DNA of 64,000 nucleotides from an uncultured Pirellulales bacterium (lineage in GTDB: Bacteria > Planctomycetota > Planctomycetia > Pirellulales > Thermoguttaceae). The stretch lies in NCBI GenBank assembly GCA_938015445.1, contig CALLPE010000003.1, forward strand, positions 1 to 64,000, read 5' to 3'. How positions within the stretch are numbered: position 1 is the first letter of the stretch; each line of letters starts with the position of its first letter. A program made the translations under genes and the position numbers. The notes below the pieces were generated by a model that was not told the origin of the DNA, searched no databases, and saw only the letters and a program-made list of their open reading frames with translations. Of the stretch, positions 8,867 through 17,186 are shown one piece after another.

Positions 8867-9743
8867 GCTTAAAGGCGACTTGTACCGAGCCGCGACATCA
8901 CAATGCACTGTCAAGCAGCCGTTGTGAAGGCATATTTAAAACACTATCGGCACGGATCGCCCCTCCATGTCGTTAAGCTTATAAGATTTTAGGATGCCGG
9001 GAAATCCATTCTTGCGGTGTTGCCATATTCTCGGCAAGCGTGCAAGGTTGCTCACCGGATGGGTGAACGGTAGCTTCGCCGTGGTTCTGCTGCTTTCTGG
9101 TTTATCGATGCCTGGTGCTGATGTCGGCTTAACTGTAACCTGCCGGTATTTACGCTGTGTTCTCGGTGCCTACAGGAATAAAACCGACCGGCCAGACGAC
9201 GCAATACCGCAACATCTAAGCTCAATTGACTTTACGCAATTGATGGTACAACAAGGCGTTTATCAACTCCTTCGCGGGTTTCGGCTTGGTTGCGATACGC
9301 AAAACCAGGTGAGCATTTGCCGGAATGCCGCGCTGCCCGCTATTCAAAAAAGTATTCTATTTCCTTGCCCACTTCCTGCAAGCCCGGTCGTAAGTGGCTA
9401 AACCGAAGCAGTACGCAGAACGGTTGGTACGGTGCTGTAAATCGGCCTCTTGCGCAAAGCCGTAAGAACCGTGATTATCGTCAGCTAAGTTAAGCGCCGG
9501 GCCAACCAGCGCCATCCTGGCGGTATCAACGCAGTACTGGGTTAGGGCCATTTTCAAACCCTTTACGCGAAGAATCTAGCTTTGCTGTTGTGAGGGTAGC
9601 TCCAGGAGAGTTTTTTGCCTGCCTGCCAATCGGATGCTAGCGTTCAGAAGAGGGAAGGATGCGATTCCACAGCAGGAGCTTTGTTATCGGATGCCGGGGC
9701 GCCCCAGGCGGCCCGAACTGAACTTTGGTCACCGTGTTTCGCT
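8867..9743. other. gene-poor region right of tRNA-Ala
   Basis: About 880 bases between tRNA-Ala and the small membrane protein gene. An open frame of 135 codons at 8994-9401 has no recognisable domain and atypical composition, so I do not call it. I see no RNA, repeat or mobile-element end. Confidence 0.55.
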
Positions 9744-10007
9744 ATGGCCCAGCAAACTAAACCTGAAGCTCCGCAAGAACCGGCCGGTAGCCGCGACTCG
9801 ACCGACAGTCTGGTGCGCACCGTCGCCTCGAAGCTGTTTCATTTTCAGCTTCAGCGCGAGCGGCGCCGCACTTCGAGAGAGATCGTGCTAATTGTGGCAG
9901 GGGTGTTATTGGTCGCAATGGTTGTTGCGGCGGTGTGGTACAACTGGTCGGCTATCGTGTCGCTGCTAGATACGGTCATCGCGCCTTCAAGTTCTCCCGG
10001 CATTTGA
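9744..10007 (+). CDS. hypothetical single-pass membrane protein (87 aa)
   Basis: A short protein with a charged, proline/glutamine-rich N-terminus (MAQQTKPEAPQEPAGS), a basic stretch (LQRERRRTSR) and one strong hydrophobic helix (IVLIVAGVLLVAMVVAAVWYNW) at about residues 50-71, then a short tail. The pattern suggests an inner-membrane protein with a cytoplasmic N-terminus. I do not recognise the family. The ATG at 9744 is preferred; the frame is open to 9615 but the upstream part looks non-coding. No clear ribosome binding site is seen. Confidence 0.5.
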   Translation: MAQQTKPEAPQEPAGSRDSTDSLVRTVASKLFHFQLQRERRRTSREIVLIVAGVLLVAMVVAAVWYNWSAIVSLLDTVIAPSSSPGI

Positions 10008-10236
10008 CGATTGTCGGGGCGTTGGGTTCCCTGGGTTTGGGACGGTTGGGCCGAACCGGGCCGAAGATCATAGGCTTTCCCCGGATTGCCCGGCACTAGC
10101 CTTGCCTACTTTTCTCGGATGACTTGTCTGCTTATGGCAGAAAGAAAAGGGCCGGGCTTGGCATAGCACACCGATAGGACGAGGCAACGGTTACGAAAGC
10201 CTCGATCATCTGTCTTCCCGTGCCTGTGGCCGGGGG

Positions 10237-11112
10237 TTAAAAAAGCCCATCGTGCTGCGTTTGCGCTAGCCGGACGACGAGAATTTTCTGCTGCGGCGGC
10301 CCATTGCAAATAGTGAAGAAGTGATGGCCGAGGCTGCCGGGTTTATTGGGCAGATGACCCACGACCAACATTTCGCCAGGCGCCAGCTTTGCGGCGATGG
10401 CCATCTCGTCGAATGCTTTTTTCGGGCGGCACGATTCCAGCCTCAATACCCCTTGGTCGCCGACCCAGCGCTGTCGAGGCATATCGTGGTGCAGCTCCGG
10501 GGTGAGTTCCAACCTCACCGAGCCGTCGGGCTGAGCCAGCCCCACCACTGCGAACACAGCTTGTGCTTGCCAATATGTTTGACCGCACAGGTCGCCAGGG
10601 CGGCTGATGAGCACCGACAGTTCGGGATATACCTCGGAGGCCACTATTTCCCCACGTACTGCATTGCGTAGCGGCATGTGGCGGCGCTGGACGCGCGGCT
10701 CGGCTGCCATTTGCCCCAATTCCACTGTAGTGGTGCCATCCCCAGGCGGTGGCCGTTCGTTCAGTTCGAGCAATTGCGACAGCACAACCGGAATCTGGTT
10801 GCCTACCTTGCCGGCGCGAAAGCCGTTCAGCGCCAGCATTCGGCGGACGTCGGCCGGGATGTGCTGTTCGTCGATCTCGGCCCAAAGTTTTTCGTTAGCT
10901 TCCGGGGCGCCAAGCGGACATCGCACCGTGAACACATCGAGGACGATCGTGTCGGGCGAGAGCTGCGGACGCACCAGTGGTGAACGGGTCTTAGTCTGAA
11001 GCGGCGCGGTGCAGCCGACTGCTGCTAGCAGTGCTAGCAACATGGCAGCCTGGCGCGGAGGCGAGCTTTTTCCGCACGCAGCAAGGCGAAATTGCCGCAT
11101 TGTTGCCTGCAT
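10237..11112 (-). CDS. conserved hypothetical lipoprotein (291 aa)
   Basis: The N-terminus has a basic region followed by a hydrophobic stretch and a lipobox (LLALLAAVGC), so the mature protein should be a lipid-anchored periplasmic or outer-membrane protein beginning at the Cys. The mature part (SPDTIVLDVFTVRCPLGAPE...) is rich in beta-strand-like segments and contains PELHHDMPRQRWVG, but I cannot assign a known domain. Starts at 11112 and 11100 are both reasonable; the frame opens earlier at 11184 without signal-like sequence. It lies alone on the minus strand. Confidence 0.65.
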   Translation of the reverse strand: MQATMRQFRLAACGKSSPPRQAAMLLALLAAVGCTAPLQTKTRSPLVRPQLSPDTIVLDVFTVRCPLGAPEANEKLWAEIDEQHIPADVRRMLALNGFRAGKVGNQIPVVLSQLLELNERPPPGDGTTTVELGQMAAEPRVQRRHMPLRNAVRGEIVASEVYPELSVLISRPGDLCGQTYWQAQAVFAVVGLAQPDGSVRLELTPELHHDMPRQRWVGDQGVLRLESCRPKKAFDEMAIAAKLAPGEMLVVGHLPNKPGSLGHHFFTICNGPPQQKILVVRLAQTQHDGLF

Positions 11113-11524
11113 TGCCAGACACGGCGAGTACCCTCGCCGCGATTGACCTTGTGGCGAAACATGTGCCCCTGTGGCGACACACAACCAGCCGAGAGGCTAC
11201 CGGTATGGTCGTAGCCAGTCAAGGGAAATTGCCCAAGGGAGCTTTTTTGCCTTTTTGCCGCCCAGGCGCGGCACGCTACGCCGCGGGGCGAAACTGCGGC
11301 TGTTTGCGGCCCCATTCGACATCACGGGGCAATTGCCGGACTGTGGCTGGAACAGCAGGCCATCCGGATGACTGTTGATTCGGAAACCTTTACCCGGCTT
11401 TGATACCGTCTCATTGTCACACTGCCGCCAGCGCACCGGTCCACCGGGCCACCGGTAGATCAGGCTTGGTAAGAGAACTGGACCAGTGAATCAGGGCTTT
11501 TTTGGAAAGCTTACCCAGTCGGCG
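11113..11524. other. intergenic, no gene seen
   Basis: About 410 bases upstream of the lipoprotein gene and downstream of the broken glycosidase-like gene. It contains an 8-bp triple repeat (listed separately) and no supported gene. Confidence 0.55.
11434..11457. repeat. 8-bp tandem repeat, 3 copies
   Basis: caccggtc, caccgggc and caccggta follow one another at 11434, 11442 and 11450. The last two bases of the unit vary. Confidence 0.9.
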
Positions 11525-11559
11525 CTATCGGGCCGGAGCTTGCAGGACACCTTCCGGCC

Positions 11560-11591
11560 ATCGTCCAGGGAAAAAATCGTCCAGGGAAGAA
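11560..11591. repeat. 16-bp tandem duplication inside pseudogene
   Basis: atcgtccagggaaaaa (11560-11575) is followed by atcgtccagggaagaa (11576-11591), 15 of 16 identical. It changes the reading frame of the remnant gene. Confidence 0.95.
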
Positions 11592-11788
11592 AGTGACCGA
11601 GGCGGGCTGGATGCCGGTCGGGTCGGTCAGAAACTTGTCGGCCGGAAGATAGGCGAAGATGTAGCAGTTTCCGTCGGCAAGACGGGCGCGCCAGCAAACG
11701 CGTGGATCGGAGACGGATTTGACGAGCGGCGGTGCTTCCGGGGCGAGCAGCGCCGGTTCCAGCGCCTGAAGCTGCTTTGTTGCTTTGG

Positions 11789-11820
11789 CCAGTCGTTGCC
11801 AGGACCAGTCGTTGCCAGTA
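11789..11820. repeat. 16-bp tandem duplication inside pseudogene
   Basis: ccagtcgttgccagga (11789-11804) is followed by ccagtcgttgccagta (11805-11820), 15 of 16 identical. It is the first frame-breaking event in the glycosidase-like remnant. Confidence 0.95.
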
Positions 11821-12024
11821 CTGTTCTTGCTGCTGGGGGGCGCCGACGGACATCAGCCCGCGATTGCCGAAACTCCAGTAGAACGATCCCCGCGGACCCT
11901 CGACGATTGCCATCAGAGTTATTGTCCGCAGGTCCTCTGCTGTGGGCCAGCGGTCGGTGCTCCATCTCTGAAAGAACTGGATGAAGGCCCACACCGGGCG
12001 GCTGCCGTGGGTTAGGCTGGGCGG

Positions 12025-13318
<1,294 letters not shown>

Positions 13319-14215
13319 ATGCAGCAGGCAACAGCGCGACAGGGAATCTCGGCGGAGCTGGCAGAAAAACGCGACCGATTGCTGGAGCTGTTGCGCAGCT
13401 TCGGAAGCTGCGTGGTGGCTTTCTCGGGCGGACTGGATAGCACGGTGCTAGCCAAGGCGGCTCACCTGGCTTTGGGCGATCGGGCGGTGGCCGTCACAGG
13501 CGTCAGCGAGAGCCTGGCGGCAGGCGAATTGGACGAGGCCGCTGAGCTGGCTCGCCTGATAGGTATTCGCTACGAGGTGATCCGCACCGAAGAGCTGGCT
13601 GATCCGCGCTATCGGGCGAATGTCGGCGACCGCTGCTTCTTCTGCAAGACGGAACTTTTCGTGAAAGTGGAACAACTTGCCCAGCGGCTCGGGGTAGCTG
13701 TGGTCTGCGACGGCAGCAACCGGGATGACCAAAGCGATTATCGGCCCGGGCTGGAAGCGGCTCGCCAGCGCAAAGTCCGCAGCCCACTTGCAGAGTGCGA
13801 GCTGGGCAAGGCAGAGCTGCGCGAGCTGGCGCGGTATTGGGGCCTGCCAGTGCACGACAAACCAGCCACCCCCTGCCTTAGCAGCCGCATCGCGTACGGC
13901 GAACAGGTCACGCCGGAGCGTTTGGCGATGATCGACCAAGCCGAAAGATTCTTGAGGGAGGCAGGTTTCCAGCCATTGCGGGTACGGTATCACCGGGGCG
14001 ACGTGGCCCGAATCGAAGTCGATCCACACCAAATAGCCCGTTTTGCCGACGTCGATTTCCGCCGCTCGGTGGTCGCCGCGCTGAAGGCGGCGGGCTTCAA
14101 GTTCGTATCGCTGGACTTAGAAGGCTTTCGCAGCGGCAGCCTCAACGCAATGCTGGGCCAGCAAGTGGTTCAACTATCGGGCGGCGATGGCAAAACGCAC
14201 AATGACCAGCAATAA
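13319..14215 (+). CDS. larE: ATP-dependent sacrificial sulfur transferase LarE (298 aa)
   Basis: LarE adenylates a carboxylated nicotinate precursor and donates sulfur from its own cysteine to build the nickel-pincer nucleotide cofactor of lactate racemase and related racemases. The PP-loop is SGGLDS at 36-41. The family motif GDRCFFCK follows at about 103-110, and the candidate sacrificial cysteine is C186 in TPCLSSRIAYGE. The rest (GSNRDDQSDYRPG, FREAGF-like and RVRYHRGDVARIEV regions) fits the family throughout. LarA, LarB and LarC are not in the window. The divergent ldh neighbour supports a lactate context, although NPN cofactors also serve other epimerases. Confidence 0.92.
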   Translation: MQQATARQGISAELAEKRDRLLELLRSFGSCVVAFSGGLDSTVLAKAAHLALGDRAVAVTGVSESLAAGELDEAAELARLIGIRYEVIRTEELADPRYRANVGDRCFFCKTELFVKVEQLAQRLGVAVVCDGSNRDDQSDYRPGLEAARQRKVRSPLAECELGKAELRELARYWGLPVHDKPATPCLSSRIAYGEQVTPERLAMIDQAERFLREAGFQPLRVRYHRGDVARIEVDPHQIARFADVDFRRSVVAALKAAGFKFVSLDLEGFRSGSLNAMLGQQVVQLSGGDGKTHNDQQ

Positions 14216-14253
14216 GCCCGCTGGCGCCGAAACGTCTTCCGGCGCAAAATAAG

Positions 14254-14305
14254 CGCTGCTGACCACAGCGCTAAACAACCGCTGCTGACCACAGCCCTCG
14301 GGGCA
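14254..14305. repeat. direct repeat at 26-bp spacing
   Basis: cgctgctgaccacagc occurs at 14254-14269 and 14280-14295, each followed by a partly similar tail, just downstream of larE. The 26-bp period equals that of the array at 15408-15563, but the sequences differ. Confidence 0.9.
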
Positions 14306-14355
14306 GCGATGGGTTTTCTTCAGGCGGTCGGTGCGGGGTGCGCGGCAGCGGGTTG

Positions 14356-15321
14356 TTACTTGGCGGCCTTGGGTTTGGGTGTAGCATCGGCCTTCAGGTC
14401 GCCCAGCACGAATTGCAGACCGGCGACCATGTGCTGCAAGACGGCTGGGTTGCGGAAGGCCCGCTCGTCGTGCCCGAAAGCGCAATAGAACGTACGGCCC
14501 TTGCCATAGGTTTTGATCCACGACAAGCCATAGTCGTTATCGGCGCGGGGGCCTTTGGCGATGTTGGACTTCTGGATATTGACGCTCAGCAGCACGCGGT
14601 TGACATCTCGGCTGTAAGCGTCCCACTTGAGCACTCGCGACGGGCCGAAGGTGTAAATCTCGTCGGTTATCTGGAAATCCTGGCCGCCGAAAGCGGCGTT
14701 GATCGGGTGGGTCGGATCATCGTTGGTAACCCAAATGGTCGCCCAAGGGTGCCCGATGAAGTAGCCGCCGATCATCTCGCCCCATTCTCGCCATCCGTAG
14801 GAGCAGTCCGCTGCGCCGTGGTTGCCCATGATCCCCTTGCCGCCCTTAACGAACTCGACCAGGTTGCTGCGGAGCCGGGCGGTGATGGCGGCCTGTTCCT
14901 CCTTGGGAGGCACCGTGGCGCATTTGTCGAACGCCTTGCCGGTGAAAAGCTCGCCGGTGGTGTTGTTGAAATAGATGGCATCGAACTGGTCGATGGCCGG
15001 TTTCTCGAAATTGGCCAGATCGTCGCTGATGACGCACTCGAAAGCGCCGGTCTTCTTGCCGATGGCCGTAAAGGCCGCTTTGGCCGCTTCGATCCCCTGA
15101 CCGTGTACGAACCCGTTGCAGTGGCTGTAGATCAGTACTTTGCGCGCCTTTGCGGGCTTGACGGTCTTGAACTCGGTTTTTTCCACTGCTTCCTGAACCG
15201 AGGCGGCCAGGGCGGGTTTCTGCTTGGCTTTCGACTCGGATTCGGCTGCGTCGGCGGAAATCGCAGCAGTTAGGAACAGAGTAGTCGAAACAACGCCGCT
15301 GATGCACAACTTGCTAAACAT
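14356..15321 (-). CDS. secreted ThuA-domain protein (321 aa)
   Basis: The protein has a signal peptide (MFSKLCISGVVSTTLFLTAA, cleavage after ADA) and a class I glutamine-amidotransferase-like fold of the ThuA/trehalose-utilisation type. Family signatures are RKVLIYSHCNGFVHGQ, FDAIYFNNTTGE, LVEFVKGGKGIMGNHGAADC, GGYFIGHPW and GRTFYCAFGHDERAF. Planctomycetes carry many exported ThuA proteins, often beside oxidoreductases and sugar genes; the exact substrate is unknown. It is convergent with larE. The C-terminus ends in a lysine-rich tail (DATPKPKAAK). Confidence 0.88.
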   Translation of the reverse strand: MFSKLCISGVVSTTLFLTAAISADAAESESKAKQKPALAASVQEAVEKTEFKTVKPAKARKVLIYSHCNGFVHGQGIEAAKAAFTAIGKKTGAFECVISDDLANFEKPAIDQFDAIYFNNTTGELFTGKAFDKCATVPPKEEQAAITARLRSNLVEFVKGGKGIMGNHGAADCSYGWREWGEMIGGYFIGHPWATIWVTNDDPTHPINAAFGGQDFQITDEIYTFGPSRVLKWDAYSRDVNRVLLSVNIQKSNIAKGPRADNDYGLSWIKTYGKGRTFYCAFGHDERAFRNPAVLQHMVAGLQFVLGDLKADATPKPKAAK

Positions 15322-15407
15322 GGTGGGACCCTTTCAAAACAGGTGTGACTCATTACGTCAGAAGCTGTTGTTCGGCATGTTCACAGACGGCGGCAGGTGC
15401 TGCCCAG

Positions 15408-15563
15408 CGTCAATGGCACCGATTACATCGCACGACCATTGTGCCGGTACAAGTACCGCGTAAATTGCGCTGATAAATATATCCGGCCAATTGTGCTTGA
15501 AAACATATGGCGCCAAGTGCGCTGATGGGCATTTGACGCCAATTGCGCTTGTAAGCATATCGC
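15408..15563. repeat. degenerate 26-bp tandem array, 5-6 copies
   Basis: Five adjacent units of exactly 26 bases start at 15434, 15460, 15486, 15512 and 15538, and a weaker one at 15408. The common pattern is g-c-c-a-a-t-t-g-(c/t)-g-c-t-t followed by a-rich sequence ending in catat-(c/g)-(c/g)-(g/c). The copies have diverged but keep length perfectly, with no spacer sequence between them. It is non-coding and lies upstream of the WXG/FtsK genes. Confidence 0.8.
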
Positions 15564-15630
15564 GACCCTGAGGGCATAGCAACAATTTTCAAGCGCTGGG
15601 CAAATGGACACAGCGGCTGCTCGCCAGGCG

Positions 15631-15717
15631 GCTGCGTTGCAGGTGCCAGAGCCGAGCGGAGCGGGGTGTCCTACCGGAGCGGGGGGCCTCCCGGAGAGCC
15701 GGTTGCGTTGCAGGCGG
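15631..15717. repeat. dispersed repeat, locus A
   Basis: The core (tgcgttg, about 10 bases, gagccgagc, cgg-tg-cc, ggag) is followed by a second ttgcgttgca at 15703. The same order of blocks is found at 55285-55375. It is non-coding, GC-rich and lies just after the 26-bp array. Confidence 0.7.
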
Positions 15718-15905
15718 AAGAAGGCGGGGGAGGCAAGGGGGTAGGAGTTGCGTAGCAAGGGCGGGACCAACTTTCCTCCAGCCGTCGGATGTAAGACGAC
15801 CCCGGCCGCGCCTGCGCAGCCCGGCCAGTTTGATTGCCCGCTGCGATGGCTTACAATTGTTTAGGTGTATATCCAGAGACTCGTCCGGCCTTTGCGAGGC
15901 CCGTT

Positions 15906-16178
15906 ATGCCGCAAGCCATCGTCGATCCCGAGGAACTCCGCCGCTTCGCCCAGAACCTCAAGAAATTCAGCAGCGACGTGCGGCAGAGAATCACCATGCT
16001 CAGTGGCCAGATGGCCGCCTTGGGGAAAACTTGGCGCGACCAGGAACATCAGAAGTTCGCCGAGCAGTTCGAGCAGCAGATGAAGCTCATTCTGCGCTTC
16101 CTAGAGGTAAGCGATCAGCATGTGCCTTATCTGGTTCGCAAGGCCGAGATCATCGAAGAATACCTGCACCAGAGATAG
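15906..16178 (+). CDS. WXG100-like small helical protein, W-x-D variant (90 aa)
   Basis: A 90-residue, all-helical protein of ESAT-6/WXG100 size. The turn between its two predicted helices carries W43-R-D45 instead of W-x-G, followed by F51 (spacing W-x-D-x5-F). The helices run from DPEELRRFAQNLKKFSSDVRQRI and from EHQKFAEQFEQQMKLILRFL. It has no signal peptide, and no clear C-terminal YxxxD/E secretion tag is seen. It starts a tight four-gene operon ending in an FtsK/SpoIIIE-type ATPase, the arrangement expected of a type VII secretion substrate or chaperone. The ATG at 15906 is preferred over upstream starts at 15834 because the helix begins there. Confidence 0.8.
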   Translation: MPQAIVDPEELRRFAQNLKKFSSDVRQRITMLSGQMAALGKTWRDQEHQKFAEQFEQQMKLILRFLEVSDQHVPYLVRKAEIIEEYLHQR

Positions 16179-16180
16179 CG

Positions 16181-16948
16181 ATGGCCCGACAAGCCCGCGT
16201 CATCTCCATCGACGCCCTGACGATGATGCAAGCCGCCCTGGCGCGGTTCGAGCGCGATTTGCGGGCTGCGCTGGACGACCTGGAGATGGAAGTCCGCCGG
16301 GCACTGGAGTGGATTCAACACGATGCCCCGCAGTACTGGGAACATGAAGTGCGTGTAGGCTGGGAGCGGGTGTCGGAGGCCAGGGTGCAGCTTCAGCAAG
16401 CCATGACCATGCGCCGCGTGGCCGAGCACGATCCGTCTTGCGTGGAAGAAAAAAAGGCTCTGGAAAAGGCTCGCCGGCGGCTGCAACTGGCCCAGGAGAA
16501 AGCCGAAGCCGTGAGGCAGTGGCGGCACGCAGTGGAGAAGGCAGTCAACGATTACCTGGCCGCGCGGGGCCAAATGACTGGTTGGCTCGAAGCGGACCTT
16601 CCCCAGGCGCGCACCGCGCTGAAGCACATGCTGGCGGCACTGGAAACTTACGTGGCCATCGAAACGCCCGCCGACGCACAGGCGCCGCCGGCCGGGGGCG
16701 AAGCGGCCGCTGGGCACCAACAGCAGGTTCCGCTGGGCAGTACCGAACCCAGCCAGAGCACAATTGCGGTTAAGCAGGGTGGTGATTCCATCGCGCAAGA
16801 CCCGCCGGATGCCGCGGGGCAGCAATCTCAGGATGTGGCTCATAGCCGCGCTACAAGCCGAGAGGATGTAGCGCATGTGCGCACTGCCAGCGGAACTGCC
16901 CCGCAGCAATTGCCCCTCGGCGGTACAAGTGAGGAGTCGGCACGATGA
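16181..16948 (+). CDS. coiled-coil protein of the WXG/FtsK module (255 aa)
   Basis: It starts two bases after the previous stop codon. Residues 1 to about 165 are strongly helical and heptad-like (for example LARFERDLRAALDDLEMEVRR and EEKKALEKARRRLQLAQEKAE), with two Trp in WIQHDAPQYW near 47-56. The remaining ~90 residues are low-complexity and Q/A/S-rich, with internal repeats: QQxPLGxT appears twice and DVAHxRxxS twice. There is no signal peptide or membrane segment. I do not recognise the family; by position it could be a larger LXG/WXG-type substrate or an adaptor for the ATPase. The frame is open further upstream, but the ATG at 16181 is the only start consistent with the operon. Confidence 0.75.
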   Translation: MARQARVISIDALTMMQAALARFERDLRAALDDLEMEVRRALEWIQHDAPQYWEHEVRVGWERVSEARVQLQQAMTMRRVAEHDPSCVEEKKALEKARRRLQLAQEKAEAVRQWRHAVEKAVNDYLAARGQMTGWLEADLPQARTALKHMLAALETYVAIETPADAQAPPAGGEAAAGHQQQVPLGSTEPSQSTIAVKQGGDSIAQDPPDAAGQQSQDVAHSRATSREDVAHVRTASGTAPQQLPLGGTSEESAR

Positions 16949-17172
16949 GGCCCTGGGACCTTGCCGGCGGAATGGCCAGGATCGACTTGGCCCTTAAGAC
17001 GTTGACAGCCGAGACGGCCACGGTGTCGCAACTGTGGAGCGACGATGCCAACCGGGCATTTGTGGACAAGTACGTGAAGGCTGCGCAGATGCGAGTGCGC
17101 AACCTGTTGGATGCCTTGCGGCGGCTCAGCGAAGTGCTGGCCGAGGCGGAAAGAAATTGCGGCCAGATGTGA
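16945..17172 (+). CDS. second WXG100-like small protein, W-x-D variant (75 aa)
   Basis: Its ATG overlaps the previous stop (ATGA), which implies translational coupling. The protein is short and helical, with W31-S-D33 and F39 in QLWSDDANRAFVDKYV, the same W-x-D-x5-F spacing as the 90-residue protein two genes upstream. Helix 1 is about residues 10-28 and helix 2 about 36-70 (KAAQMRVRNLLDALRRLSEVLAEAE). It lacks a signal peptide. The two W-x-D proteins could form a heterodimer, as EsxA/EsxB do (inference). The FtsK-like ATPase starts 14 bp downstream. Confidence 0.75.
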   Translation: MRPWDLAGGMARIDLALKTLTAETATVSQLWSDDANRAFVDKYVKAAQMRVRNLLDALRRLSEVLAEAERNCGQM

Positions 17173-17186
17173 TATTGCGGCCAAAT

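Larger units (their letters stand above)
11525..12021 (-). pseudogene. remnant of a TIM-barrel glycosidase-like protein, broken by tandem duplications
   Basis: Reading leftward from just after the ldh stop codon, the sequence encodes a fragment resembling the C-terminal part of a planctomycete TIM-barrel glycosidase-like protein (RPVWAFIQFFQRWSTDRWPT, then MAIVEGPRGSFYWSFGNRG). At 11789-11820 a 16-bp near-perfect tandem duplication shifts the frame; removing one copy restores QRLAKATKQLQALEPALLAP and a plausible run to PTGIQPASVTFFPG. There a second 16-bp duplication (11560-11591) occurs; removing it gives RWPEGVLQAPAR and a stop at 11525-11527. There is no start codon or N-terminal domain, because an in-frame stop coincides with the end of ldh. 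It is judged a truncated pseudogene. The family assignment is from remembered pattern and is moderate. Confidence 0.6.
15322..15905. other. intergenic with repeats, upstream of the WXG/FtsK module
   Basis: About 580 bases without a gene between the ThuA gene and the first W-x-D protein gene. It contains the 26-bp tandem array at 15408-15563 and one locus of a dispersed repeat at 15631-15717. Promoters of both divergent genes must lie here, but I cannot point to clear boxes. Confidence 0.6.

Noticed and set aside
8994-9401. 135-codon open frame right of tRNA-Ala
   Set aside because: No signal peptide, domain or credible ribosome binding site, and its composition is unlike neighbouring proteins.
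14220-14260. Rho-independent terminator after larE
   Set aside because: A ggcgcc/ggcgc stem is present but is followed by A-rich, not T-rich, sequence on the coding strand.
15408-15563. Possible CRISPR array from the 26-bp repeats
   Set aside because: The units are contiguous and degenerate; there are no spacers, and no cas genes lie in the window.
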